Part shown: positions 8,694 to 21,204 of the stretch, one piece after another | Position numbering within the stretch: position 1 is the first letter of the stretch | Layout of the letters: the number at the start of each line of letters is the position of its first letter | DNA from: Phytopythium helicoides | Lineage: Eukaryota > Oomycota > Peronosporomycetes > Pythiales > Pythiaceae | NCBI GenBank assembly: GCA_024867545.1 | Contig: JANFNE010000033.1 | Location: forward strand, 372,001-436,000 | Length of the DNA stretch: 64,000 nucleotides | Direction: 5' to 3' | Notes under the pieces: model-generated | Database searches by the model: none | Told to the model about the DNA's origin: nothing | What the model saw: only the letters and a program-made list of their open reading frames with translations | Made by a program: the position numbers and the translations under genes

Positions 8694-10869
8694 GCTGGGC
8701 TCAAACGGGCTGCCACAGTTAGCCGAACCAACGCTAGATGCGAATTACATTTGCGCCTATGTGGGTTCGGCTGAATGGCTGCTAGCGGAAGACGAGTTGG
8801 GACGAGAAGAAATGGAGACTGGTGAGCAAGAAGTTGGAAGGAAGAGAGTAAGGTGGTGGGATTCGACAGCGGAATTCCCGACCAAGTGGCACGGAGCTGC
8901 ATCCAGCCGTCAAGTGAGTGAGGACGACGCAGATGCGGCACAGTTGCTCCAGATGGAGCGGGTCCTTGAGCTGAAAGATGGAGAACGCCGAGGATGGTGG
9001 GCCTCAAAGCGGTTCGACAAACGGATCAGGATGAGAGCGCTGGTTAATGGCGCGGTGGATGACACTCGGCTGAAGATTCTGTTGGACACTGGAGCAAACG
9101 TCAGCATGATCAGCAAAAAGCTAGCGGAAAGACTCAACCTGTCCAAAGCTATGAGAAGGAATAAGGTCATCACGGTGCAAGGAATCAACGATAAGAGCGG
9201 CGTCGCCGGGGGACGCGTCCTGGTGAAGATTACCCTCGGCTGGAACACGGTGTACGTGTATGATCTGTGGGTGATGGATCACAACGCAGGAGTAGATGTG
9301 GTCCTTGGGACGGATTTCATGATTCCAGCCGGTGTACGGCTAGACATGTACAACCTGAAGGCAAAACTGCCAGATGAAGTGGTGATTCCGCTCGTGAAAT
9401 CGGCAAATGCAGCCGAAGAGCCCGAGACGGGAGAAGAAGTGTTGTGTGTGCCGACAGAGCTGTTGACTATTGAACCAAGAGGCTTTAAAGACTACCGAGC
9501 ACCGAAGAATCAGCCCGGAACGACAACCCATGAGCTTTGGGTGAAGCGCACAGAGAAGCTCGTCCCCACGGTTATTTCCGCTAGGTCAGGGCGAGTGAAG
9601 AGTGTGAGACTAACAAATGTCACCGACAGCGGGGTGTGCTGTCCGCCGCGAGCGGAAATGGCTGTGTGGATTCCACGGGGGCGGATGCCTCAACAGGAAG
9701 GATATGTTCGAGTCCATTCGCCAAAATATGTCGACTGGCAAGTGATAGCTTATTCCGCCGCGAAAGACAAGCAGCTATATCATGTGGAAAAGGAGATCTA
9801 CGATCAATGGCTCGCTAGGCAACCACCTGTCGTCACGAAGCCCGAGTATCCGTGGCCAAAAGCGATTCTTGGAAGGCCAACAGCTCGAGCGGAAACAGTA
9901 GACGCTCGGGCGAAGGTACAAGATCCAGCGGAGCCTGTCTGCGCCGCTGCCTTTGCTGCGAATTCACCCGTGGAAGCGTCGGAGTTTTCAGCGGAAAATG
10001 AAGGAGCACCGGTCTTCACCCCGACCAGAGAGTGCTGGCGAGTGAAAGACTCCCTCAGCGAACTCGAAGCAACATACTGTTCAGCTACTGCCACAGCAAG
10101 TGGCGAGAAGCCCCTCGATGAAGAACCAGGAGATACGTTCACCCGGGAAGGAGAGCCGATAATGATGGAGGACTATGCACACGAGCTCGCTTTCCTCCCC
10201 GAGGTAGACAATTCCGGACAGAATGAGCTGGACTTTACAGCGGAAAATGTGGTCAATTCCGAGCTAACCGCAGAGCAACAAGCGCGGTTGGTAAGCTGTC
10301 TGGAGAAGCACAAAGCAATCCTAATTTCCAGCGGAAATGCGCTTCCACCGCCAGCTTATGGCGTAGTGTGCGATATAGATGTGGGGGATCACGCACCGAT
10401 CAAGCAGAAGTCACGCAGGATTCCGCTGAAGCACATGAAGAAGTTGTACGAGCTGCTGAAAGGATTGTTGAGTGCTGGGCTAATTGCGTTCTCAAGTAGC
10501 GAGTGGGCATCTCCAATTGTGATCGTCATGAAGAAGAACAAGGTAGATATCAGGTTGTGCATCGACTACAAGATGGTCAATGCGGTCACAAAGATTTTGG
10601 AGTACGCTATGCCACTCGTGGACGACCTACTCACGGAGTTGCACAGCTATTTGTGGTTCTGCTCGCTTGATGCAGCGAGCGGATTCTGGGCTATCGTCAT
10701 GTCCGCACGTGCGAGACTGATATCAGCATTTGTTTGTCCCCTCGGACACTTTGAATGGCTCCGGATGCCATTTGGACTGAAAAATGCGCCGATGATATAC
10801 CAACGGATGATTGATAATGCACTGTGGGGCTTTGTAAAGCCAGATGAAGGTTGGGCCGAACGAGCGCAA
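8694..10869 (+). CDS. Pol part 1 of Element I (protease and N-terminal RT)
   Basis: The frame is open from the IV-a junction and, before insertion, was open back across the gag stop in the -1 frame. The retroviral-type aspartic protease has LLDTGANVS with DTG at about 9085. A linker of about 300 residues is rich in the peptides AE, SGN and PAE encoded by the AGCGGAA word. The RT begins near 10340 (VCDIDVG, RLCIDYK, FCSLDAASGFW, RMPFGLKNAPMIYQR). The coding continues seamlessly at 25438 once Element II and its GCAA duplication are removed, so Element II cut RT just before its YVDD-equivalent box. Codons after 10869 belong to the Element II LTR. Confidence 0.9.
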
Positions 10870-12304
10870 TGTCGTAGAACCACCGGCAAAATTTGCAGCT
10901 CGGACAAGACCTATGTAGAGATTCGGAGCGGAGAGAGTGCGATGTGAGTGTCTGCACGTTCCTGGAGCGTGGTTGACGTCGTCTGCAAGCGTGGATCGTA
11001 GATCAGAAGCGTAGATCTTAGAAACGGAGCGCCGATCTTAGATCAGGCGCGTCCGATCTTAGCCTTGGAACGTCCGATCTTAGACAGCGAAGCGCCGATC
11101 TTAGATTCCACAGACGATTGAAGCTACAGCAACGCAGGGTACGCGTTTGCCCAGCCAAACCAGTCGCAGAAGTGCCCAGAAGAAGTCTCCTCCGATCAGT
11201 ATCCGGGTCCGCGGGAACCGGGAGTACTCTGAGATCGGAGATCGTCTCGGCGTCAGGTCGTGAGTCTGACGCCTCTGCCTTTAACACGTGTGTGCGCCGA
11301 CGATTAGGACGCAAGCAGCACGCGGTTGCCACGGGTATATCCGTGGGCTTGCCCGGCGGGAAGCGGATCGCCGCAACAGGCCGGGAGATTGGTCGGGTCG
11401 GTTTAACGTCACCTCCTGGGTTGAGGGGTTGACTGCACGGGCTTGCTACACCGTCCGGCTACTGTTGGCACACGACTTGTGGGGTAGAAGGGAAATTCCG
11501 GAGTGTTATCCTCTGTGTCCTACGATATGCATGCCTACTGGATTCTCTGCCTCTCCTTTACCTACGATCGGTCGACCTAACTGACTCTCACTTGCCTATC
11601 TTCAAGGATTTGCTTGTGGTGCCTGAGATCCGAGTCCAAGATCTAAGATCAGGCCTGTGATCTAAGATCAGACGACGGAGATCTAAGATCGGGCATCAAG
11701 GATCTAGGATCCGAGCCTCAGATCTAAGATCGGTCAGCCATAGTCGATTTCGAGCGCTCTTCACCCGTTGCCGATGCTTGACGTGGGCTTGGGGCGATAA
11801 TCTGAGCGTAGAAGCTGAGATCGGGCGATAGAATCGGAGATCAGGGTCCTCGAACCGGAGATCAGAGCCATATATCTGAGATCGAGCTTCACACGCGGCC
11901 TCCTGCGCCTCGCCGTCACTTCACCCAAGCTGTTGAGTATCTCTGCACCTTGGGTTGGCTGTCTGTGGGCGTGTGCCCTGTTGGCGTCGAAGATCTTTGC
12001 ATAACATCGTTGATCGGGAAGCAAAACCGAAGATCCGTGTGCAGAACCTGAGATCGAGGCGTTGAATCGAAGATCTGAGGTCGTTTGCGACCCGCTGTGG
12101 CTGTTTACTGCTTCTGCCTTGTCAGTGCTGTCCCCACTCGTTCTTGAACAACGATTAGCTGCCAAGTTGCTCTCGATCTTGGATTTCCCGATGATGATCT
12201 TCGATCTTGGCGCCGTTGTGCCAGTTCTGGCCTTCCACACATGTCGCACGTTCTCTCGGTGCCCTGTCGCCCAGCGTGGTAATTTTTCACCTCGTTCTAC
12301 CACA
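10870..12304 (-). repeat. 3' LTR of Element II
   Basis: This 1435-bp LTR has imperfect inverted termini TGTCGTAGAAC/GTTCTACCACA. It holds two clusters of the element word in opposite orientation, at 11014-11104 and 11643-11731. Open frames inside it (for example around 11018-11332 and 12062-12322) have no recognisable product. Confidence 0.95.
11014..11731. repeat. Opposed clusters of the GATCTTAG word in the Element II LTR
   Basis: GATCTTAG occurs at 11014, 11034, 11055, 11076 and 11097, spaced about 20 nt. The inverse CTAAGATC occurs at 11643, 11662, 11683 and 11724, with near-copies between. The same nine sites recur in the right LTR. The arrangement resembles protein-binding arrays flanking a 540-bp core. 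Confidence 0.9.
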
Positions 12305-12317
12305 GCCGCCCCTTCCA
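12305..12317 (-). other. Polypurine tract, Element II
   Basis: Read on the minus strand, GGAAGGGGCGGC abuts the 3' LTR start TGTGGTAG. Element I has a similar tract, AGGGGCGGT, before TGTGGTGAAG. Confidence 0.75.
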
Positions 12318-12362
12318 CGTAGATAGTGAAAGAAAGATTCGCTGTCTGCGTGGATGCTTACA

Positions 12363-12371
12363 GCTCATTTC
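12363..12371 (+). promoter_or_regulatory. Oomycete-type initiator of the Element II antisense gene
   Basis: GCTCATTTC matches the conserved core of the oomycete Inr (GCTCATTYY). It lies 51 nt before the ATG at 12414 and 59 nt inside the element from the LTR, so the antisense gene appears to have its own promoter. Confidence 0.6.
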
Positions 12372-12413
12372 TCGAGGGACTTCACGGCCGCACTTGTGCT
12401 TCTGCAGTTCGCC

Positions 12414-15188
12414 ATGAGCGCTCGCACGCCTTCACCGTCACGCACAGCAGCGCCTAGCGCCACACCTCCACCGTCCGACGACCACCGCGCAGCGTCGCGT
12501 GCCGCAGCAGCGCCGCCGTCCGATTCCGAGGCTGCCACAGCCGCGGCCGCCCCTTCAGGTACGCGAACCTCGTTGCTCGATACGTTAAGCTTGTACTCGT
12601 TGCTGACTCTTCCCGTTGCGTTGTATCTTCACATCCTGCCTTCCTGACATCCACAGACTCGAGTGGTAGCTCAGCGGGGTCTCCGCGCGATGCAGATGTC
12701 GCCCGTGCAAGCCCGCCGAGCTCCACCGTGAGGAAGAGCCCGCTCCCGCCAATTTCTGCTGTGAGTTTTGGCGACAATGGTTCGGTGCGCATCCTCGAGC
12801 CGATGGGCGATGCAGCTGTGTCAAACGGCGTTGCTGAAGGCGCAGGAGGAGTATCGTCAGCTCGCGGGTCGCCAGATCCTAGCTTTCCAGCCTCCGATCT
12901 TGGCTTGCCGTCTGATCTCAGCTCAGCGGCCTCTGATCTTAGGCCCATGGTGCCTGGTCTTGGATCTGTTACTGCTGCGCGGTCTTCCATTGATGTTGAG
13001 TCGGTGGTTACTGCTGCACTGAAGCTCGTCGATGATCCCGCGGCTCCTCCTCCCGGATCTTTGCCAGTGCGCCGTCAGTTTTCTCATCTTGAGTCGAAGA
13101 TCTTGGCGATCGAGGAGGATGTATCACAAGCTCGTAACCGGATGTCGCTCGCTGCGATCTCTGCGGTTGAGTACGCGGTAGATGCTGTCGCTCGAGCGTT
13201 GGCTCATCCCAATCTCAGAGCTCTCCCATTGGACCAAGCCGTGTTCAGGTCGGAGCTTGCGACTGCAGCATCGAAGATCAACTTCGATCCAAGACTTGAA
13301 GCATTGCTCAAGCGGGTGATCAATGACGCTGGAGTCGCAGACACCTCGCGCGAGCAGCTGGAATTGATACAGCAGCTCCGATCTTCGATCCGCGACTTGA
13401 TCTTCGTCGCCGCCGAGTCTCAGAGCAGGTTGGACAAGGCTCAAGCTAAGATCGAGCAGCTACAGTCGAAGATCTCGACCAAATCCCAGGTTCCCGTGAC
13501 TCTCGCTGGCCCTCGCAGCAAAGATCGGATCCCTCCTCTTGCTCCGGCTGGTCGGTCGTTACAGATCAGCGATTTCACGAGCCCAGTCTACGACGATCTC
13601 CATCGTCTGTACCGAGTCGCCGCCGAATCGTCGCGTAAGGATCATGAGGCCGAGATCCAAGCATCGATCTTGGCTCGCGACGCTGCGCAAGCAAAGATCT
13701 CGCAGCTCGAAGCCAAGATCAAGCTCCTGAACGAAGATCGCGACGAGCTTGACAACGTCGTCGGCGGGTTCTTGGCTGCCGCGTACGGGACGTTTGGCCT
13801 ACTTGCCGGGCCACTGTATGCTGCCGAGGACAAGTTCACGTTTCCAACCTCGAGGACCGGTACTCTGCCTCCCGAAGCCAAGCCAATCGTAACCGGTGCG
13901 GCTGCCATACTCGCGAGGCCGCCGGCAGCAGAAGGTGATGGCGAGTCCAAGATCTCTGGCGCTCCCGTTGGTGTGACCAAACATCGCCCCTCGTCGAGTA
14001 TGTCTGACATTCCATCAACTGCGCCGCGTCGAAATCCACGACCTGCCGCTCGAAATGCACAAGCGATCAACGCGGCATTGACATCTGAGGTACGATCTTG
14101 GGTTTTCTCTTGCTGAAATGTTTCGATCTTAGACTGACATCTCTTGTGGCGTTGCTTCTTTCGTTCAGAGCGCCATGATCGACTTGACTGGGTCTAGTTC
14201 AGGTGAAAACAAGATCAAGATCGAAGATCGGAGCCGAGGAAAGACTTCTGGGCTAAGATCAAGCTCGAAGAACTCGAAGGTGCATGGATCCAAGTCCAGT
14301 TCGGGCAAGCGCAAGGCGCGCGCGTCTTCCAATGAGTCCGACGACGACGAAAGCTCGCCCAAGCAGCGCAGGACGTCCGACACTATGTCTGTGCTTCCGA
14401 TCTTTGATCTGTCGATTGCTTACGTGGCAAGCAATGATCTACCCCCGATCTCAGATGATGGAGTACTCACTATCGAAGATCGACTGGCTCCCGCTGACCA
14501 GACCCAGTGGCCGTTCATTTCCCCCGACAAGGACCCGAAGATCGCCCGATCTCCGACTGCGGAGCAGCTGAGGACGCTGATCGACACGCGGATCCCGTTC
14601 TATTCGCACACCCAGCTTCCGTACCAACGGTACCCGAAGATCTTGGCTTCACGCAACCTGCCGACGCTTTCCAAGAGCCAGTACAATGCATACCAAGCGA
14701 CTGAGCCTTGGGAGGACCTAGCGGCTTTGCTTCCGAAGGCTCCGATCACATTCTCGCTGGATAACTGCGCTCCCGAGCTCAGATCCTTCTGGAATCGGCT
14801 TTCCAAGTTCAACCGCGAGAACATTCAGTGGTTTTGGGAGCGAACCCACCACTTGATCGTCGTGTCAACGGCGTCAGAAGAACGGAAGCAGCGTCACACC
14901 CACGCCAAGGACATCTACTTTCGGCTGTTGGATTCGGCCGCAGATTTGATGCGCCGTGGGTTCGCAGACGTCGATCTGCTGCTGGAGCCGGCGTTTTTGC
15001 GCTATCTGCACACGCCTATGCCGGTATTTGTTGACGGAGCTACGTCGGAGAAGATTGCAAAGTGCGTCACCAAAGTCGACAAACGTTGGCCCGAGCGCAC
15101 GTATCATCTTGCTTGGCCGGAGCTACATGTGACGGCCCACCCTCTTGTCGGTAATCGGATCGTCGGCAAGTTCGACGAGCAGGGGTGA
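12414..15188 (+). CDS. Antisense accessory gene of Element II (865 aa, three exons)
   Basis: Exons are 12414-12558, 12657-14089 and 14169-15188. The introns are 98 nt (GTACGC...CACAG, CTGAC branch) and 79 nt (GTACGA...TTCAG), and phases agree. Exon 1 encodes a Ser/Pro/Ala-rich start. Exon 2 gives a helical region, then coiled coils (QAKIEQLQSKIS, QAKISQLEAKIKLLNED). Exon 3 opens with a SUMO-interaction-like MIDLTGSS, an acidic/basic Ser-rich stretch and a C-terminal domain (FWNRLSKF, WFWER, LLLEPAFLRYLHTPMPVF). That domain resembles the C-terminus of the Element I antisense protein (WNRL, FWER, VLVDPSLPFY). The gene converges on pol. No known family was recognised. A chromatin or DNA-binding regulator is a guess. 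Confidence 0.75.
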
Positions 15189-15883
15189 GGCGAGGATCCG
15201 GTCGTCGGCGGTGCCCTGTATTCGCGTCTGTTGCGTGTGGTAGCGATTGCTTTACACTTCTAACACGATTGCCTCTCTTTGAACGTCATCTTGTTGTCTT
15301 CTCACTTGGTTCTTTCACTTTGATCGCCGATCTTAGGTTAATCGTTCTCCACGTGCCTCGATCTTCGATCTCAGACGTCAATTGACCGTCAATAGCAACG
15401 TGATGGTGCATAGTTACGCTGATCTTCGTTGTTGGCATCCAACATTGCGATATTTATCGCCAAAACATCGACAGAGCCACGATCTTCGTACTCCTCCACC
15501 TCCGTTGTCGTTCACTTGCTAGAATCTTCGAACACACTGTATGATCATGGATCTTAGACTCTGGTATCCGATCTTCGGTGCTGATCGCTTGATCTTCGCT
15601 GCTACATCCTCCTTCACGTCTCTGCACTCCCGTATCACCACTCACGCATGCAGATCTTAGATTCTCATCTCCGATCACAGCCGTATTCGTCGATCTACGA
15701 CTTCCCTCTGCTGATCTTCACTTCTGCTCTGCTCCACACCTCCAAACTCACCATTCTCACTCCCTCAGTTCCACTGACCATCGTCGGACTGCTGATTTGT
15801 CGTTCCGGCTGCTGATCTTAGATCAACGCTGCCGATCCTCGATTTCACACGTCCGATCTTAGCCAAAACTTGGTTTTGGGTTG
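15189..15883. other. Spacer between the antisense gene and pol of Element II
   Basis: This 695-bp stretch between the two convergent stop codons has no supported ORF. It carries at least five exact GATCTTAG words and many near-copies, and presumably holds both 3' UTRs and their terminators. Confidence 0.6.
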
Positions 15884-18800
15884 TTAGTGAGCTTGTTCAG
15901 CCTCTTCGGCGTCAACAGCTTCCATTCTGCCGCGCGCCTTGAGTCGCTCTTCGAATTCGAAGATCAGAGCACCACAGTTGAGCGAATCTTCACTCATCCA
16001 CTCGTCTGGGTATTCTCCCTTCCAGACGACGAGGTATTCGCGGATTCGCCGTCCATAACGAGTCCGCTTGGTGAGTCTACGGTCAAGAATGGCTTCAACC
16101 TCGTATTCATCGTCTTCAGCTCGCGGTTCCCAGCTATCTTCAGGCAGAAGTGCTTCATCAAAGTCGAACCGATCTTCGGGTGGAACAGTAAGCTGATCTT
16201 CGGGTCGATCTTCGTACACGCGTCGAAGTTTCACTCGGGAGATGTGTACCAGTGGAAAGAACCTGTAGTCTAGGCTTCCAGCTTCGAGTCGAAGCATGTA
16301 GTCACCCACACGATCAGCGACCCTGAATGGGCCATGCCAAAGGTGCGCTAGCTTTTTCGCGTAGCCTGGCTTGGTGCGATCGAAGTATAGCCATACCTGA
16401 GATCCGATCTCGATCTCAGGGTCATTCGCAGCCTCTTCGTTGGCTTCATCGCGTCGATCCTCCATGGCTTCTCGTAGCAGCTTGTTTGCTGCCGCGCGAG
16501 CGTGGGTATACGATCTTTGCAACTTATTCCGCCAGATCTTAGGGTTTGTGATCGCCAGACCACGGTCGCCCCTTGGGATCATAGTCTCGAGCGTAGATCG
16601 AGGATCCCAACCGTGCACCAAGTAGTGCGGGGTCTCTTGTCGTGTCCGATCGTAGGCTGTATTGAGTGCGAACACCAGTCGCTCTGCATATTCGTCCCAA
16701 TCGCGCTGATCTTTGTCTTGGACGTACATCTTGATTGCTCTTGTGATCGTGCCCACCATACGCTCTGTCATGCCGTTTGCTTGAGGTCGGTAGGCCAGCG
16801 TAGCTCTGCTTTGCTGTCCGATAAGCCGGTTAAAGGCTCGGAAGACCTCAGACATGAAGCTGGGCTCACGATCGTGCCGAATGACCTCACTCGCACCAAA
16901 ACGACGGAAAACACAGCGTTCGTAGGCTTCGGCGACCGTTTGAGCTTCACGATTGGGGTTTGCCGACGCGATCACATAGCCGGAGTGCTGATCAATCCAC
17001 AACAGAAGCTCCGTATTCCCCAGATGGGATTTCGGCAACGACGGTATGTGATCCATGCCGATTACTTGGAATGGGTAACTTGCGACGATATTACCCGGAG
17101 ATCGGCCCCTGATCCTAGGTTGGCCCTTGCCTGTCGAGCAGTCGGAGCACGATCCCACGTACTGTTGTACGGATCTATGCATACCGCGCCAGTGGAAGTA
17201 CTGGGACACCTTCTCATACGTTCTTGACACACCTTGATGACCTCCGACCAAGCTGGAGTGGTAGTGATGTAAGATCTCACGGTGCAGAGTGGTTGGTGCG
17301 ACCAGTCGAAACTGCAGATCACGGCCTTCAACTCTCTTGCGCTGTCGCTTTCCTAGGAAATAGAGCAGATCGTCTTCACCAACGTCATACCGATCTGCGA
17401 TCTTAGAGCATGCGTCGACATCTTCGGTGGTCAGATCTTCGATTTTGCCGAGGATAAAACACTTCAGATCTTTGATCCACTTCTCTTCGTCTTGAGCTTG
17501 GCGGATACGATCGACGCGGATACGCTGTGTAGCGAGCAGATCTTCGGTTTCCTGTGCCCGACGGCTGCCTTGACGTGTCATTATTGCTGCGATCTTAGAT
17601 TTCCGCGGTTCTTGATCTAAGATCAGGACTTCATCGAGGCGATTGAGCGTGCGCAGATCTTCGAACTCGGACTTGTCGACTGTTTCACCACATTCACGTT
17701 GCATTGACTTGCCGGTGATATGATCTGCGGCCGCATTGAAGTCACGCTTTACGTGAACAAGCGAAACCTTGGTAAAACGTTCGATCTTTCGCGATGCGTC
17801 GATCCAAAGCAGCTTTAAACCCGGAGTTCGACACTCGATCTCCCCTCGAAGCTGTTGTATGACCAACCTTGAGTCTCCAACGACAATAACTTGGTGTAAC
17901 CTAAGATCGGTGGCGATCTCAAGTCCCAAAAGCAATCCACGGTACTCAGCTTCGTTGACCGTTGCGTCAGGCGTGAATACCGACCGCGCCTCAACGACCT
18001 GCCAACCTGGGAGCTTCCACACGATCGCAGCGTAGGATCCTCGGCTGCGCTTTGGCTTTGCCGAACCGTCGAAGGAAATTACGTAGGTTTCTTCGTTAGG
18101 ATCGATCTTAGGCACAGCAGGATCTAAGATCGAGCGACGGATGATCCGTCGCGGCTCGATTGACTCGAGTACGCTGTCGATCTTAGATGTAGGTGTCACC
18201 GAGGCTACGAGGAGACCGCAGATCTCCTCCTCACCCTTAGGTGCCTTCTCCACAGTGAGATCCCAGGGTGAAAGAATGGCAGCCCATTGCTGCAGCCGGC
18301 CTTGGAGACCCTTGGACCGAAATAACCAACTCAGCGTAGAATGCCGTGTGATAACGCGGATCGGCCGTCCCACAACCATGTTATAGCAAAGATCGACGAC
18401 CTTAAGCAGCGCCAACACTTCTTTTTCGACCGGATCATAGCGTACTTCGTGGCTCTTGAGCACACGACTGGCAAATCGTACCGGCATCCACACTCCACCA
18501 TGTTCTTGCATCAAAGATCCTGAGATCGCCCAGGCACAAGTATACACCACGATCACAACCTCTTTCCTAGGATCAAAGTGACGAAGCAACGGCGCATCGA
18601 TCAGTTTCTCCTTTAGAGCTTCGAACGCTGTCACGTGCCTCTTCAGGTCGTCCGATCTTAGCTTGAAGTCAGATTCGGTGAGCTCGTAGAGGATTGCAGC
18701 GTACACACCGAAGTTTTCGATGAACTTGTTGTAGTAATTCAACGATCCTAGGAAAGACTGCATCCCTTTCAAAGATCTTGGGAACGGCAGGTCCCGTAAC

Positions 18801-19987
18801 GCTTCCAGATTCTTTGGGTGAGTCCTCAACCCGTCCGGGCTGACTTCGTGACCAAGATACTCAACATTCCGCTTTCCAAAGAAGCTTTTTGGTATGCTGA
18901 TCGACAGCCCCCACTGATCACAGGCCTCCAGCAGTTTCTCGACCATTTCACAAAGATCGTCCCACGTAGCTGCTCCCATGAGTATGTCATCGATGTATGA
19001 TCTTCGCTGTAGCACCGATCTTTGATCTACGGGTGCAGGAACGCCATCAGTGAACACGTTCGCATCCGATCTTAGATCATCTTCACCCTTGAGTCGAAGA
19101 ACACCGTAGAGTGCGTTGTCTATCAGACGCTGGTAGATTTGTGGTGCGTTCTTGAGGCCAAACGGCATACGAGTCCACTGGTACAGGCCGAATGGGGTGA
19201 TGAAAGCTGAGATCAGCTTGGCGCGTTCAGTCATACGCACAACCCAGAACCCACTTGCCATATCCAACGAACAAAACCACAGCATAGCATCAAGATTCTC
19301 GAGTAGATCGTTGACGAGCAGCATGCTGTATACCATCAGTCGAGTCAAATTGTTGACTGCGCGGTAGTCGATACACAACCGGATGTCGACGCCGTTTTTC
19401 TTCATGACGACAACGATCGGTGACGCCCAAGGGGACTCCGATACCTCGATGATCTTAGAGTTGAGCAGACCTTTGATCAGTTCGAAGAGCTTCTCGAGGA
19501 TCTTAGGCGGGAGCTTGCGGACCCTTTGTGCTATGGGTTTAGCATCACCGACGTCGATATCACAGATCGCCCCTTTGGCAGGCGGAGGGAGAGCATTTCC
19601 TTTGCCAATGCAAAGATGTCGCTTGGCCCACACGATATCCTTCATCTTCTCGATCTCCTCTGGGCTGTTGATCTTAGGATCTCCGACTTGAATGTCGTCG
19701 CGAGTAATCGGATCATTAGGGCTAAGATCTGTTTCGGGTATCACTGCTAGTTCTTCTGCCACATCTTCAGCATAAAGCTCAGATCCTTCGTGAACATACA
19801 CAGGGTCGTCCATTTGGCTCTGATCGACCCCAAGGTCCACCACGGTAGCCGCCTTCAGGACCCGCGACATCGTCGCACTCAAGGATCCATCATCAGCGTC
19901 CACCTCGGTAGGGTTTCTTGTGAGTGTCGATGCGTGACTCGATCTGATTTTCGGCATGTCGTCCAAGGTCGTGGCTTCAGCGTCACT

Positions 19988-20092
19988 GATCTCAGCATCT
20001 GCAATCCCGATCTCAGCTTCTACACTTCCGATCTCAGCTTCTACACTTCCGATCTCAGCATCTGCACTCCCGATCTCAGCTTCCACCGTACT
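19988..20092 (-). repeat. Five tandem 21-bp units inside Element II pol
   Basis: The plus-strand unit GATCTCAGCTTCTACACTTCC and close variants repeat five times in frame, encoding EAEIGSV-like heptapeptides. Each unit starts with a variant of the element word (GATCTCAG). Confidence 0.9.
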
Positions 20093-21204
20093 GCTGTCTC
20101 TGATCTTAGACTCAGATGCCTTCGGTCGTCGTAGAATCTTTGTCGGAGTCACGTACGTCGGCTTATTGACTGCAGGCAACAGCTCAGCGTAGGCCTCGGC
20201 CTCTGCTTGAGCCTTGCGACTCACAAAGATTGGATCTGACGTAGCTTCAAAAGCGAGCGTCTGCCATTCAGCGTATCGACGAGATTCTCTTGACACATAG
20301 CCTGGTCTTCGCGGGACATGGTCTCCGGTCAATCACATACCGATCTCAGTGTGTGTGCTGAGGTAAATGTCACCGTTGCTCACATTCGTCACTTCGATCG
20401 CGATGGGTCGCTTGTTTCGCACACCGTAAATGATCGTTGGGACCCATCCATCTCCTCGACGCACCCAAAGTCGCTGCCGATCCTTGTTGTGCAGTTCCAC
20501 CGTAGTCGACTCACCCGATCTTAGCCTTACCGACTGATCGGGATACACTGTCCTCGTCAGCGACGGGTAGATCATAGATCTCCGCCCCTCGCACGGCACG
20601 CGGATCTCGTCCGGCATACAGAGAGATTCATCAGCGACATCGAGGCGCACTCCGGCTGGTCGCATGAAATCGGTCCCGAGTAGTGCTTGGGTGTTGTCGA
20701 GTTTGCCAACCCACACCGTATAGAAGTATACTAAGTGTCCTGCAAGGGTGATCTTGACTGTAGCTTTTCCTTCGACGTGGTACGTGAAACCACCGACACC
20801 AGCGGCACTGGTGGCTTCCGACGTGTCGATCTCAGCTCCTATCTCACGCGCAAAGATAGAATCTAAGATCGACATGTCCGCACCAGAATCCATGAGGATC
20901 CTAGCTTTGTGGCCGTTGATCAGCCCCTTCACGATAGTTTGTCGGGGTACTCGCTTGGATTCGTTCCAGTACCCGCGCCTTTCACCCGATCTTAGGACTA
21001 ACTGCTGCGAAGCGAGCGTCCGATCATAGATCGAGCAAACACGGGACACCTTCTTGACAATCGGATCTTCGTCAACCGAAACGTGTATTGAAGAGACTTT
21101 ACCAGCGCTGATCTTGGGTGAAACCTTGGTCGTCGCTGGATCCTTCTTGGCAACATATGCATAAATGCAAACGGGAGATCGCCCGGCGCGTACTAGCTCC
21201 CCAG

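Noticed and set aside
11018..12322. Open frames of 86-185 codons in the Element II LTR
   Set aside because: Their apparent conservation is LTR identity; they consist of word-encoded low-complexity peptides.
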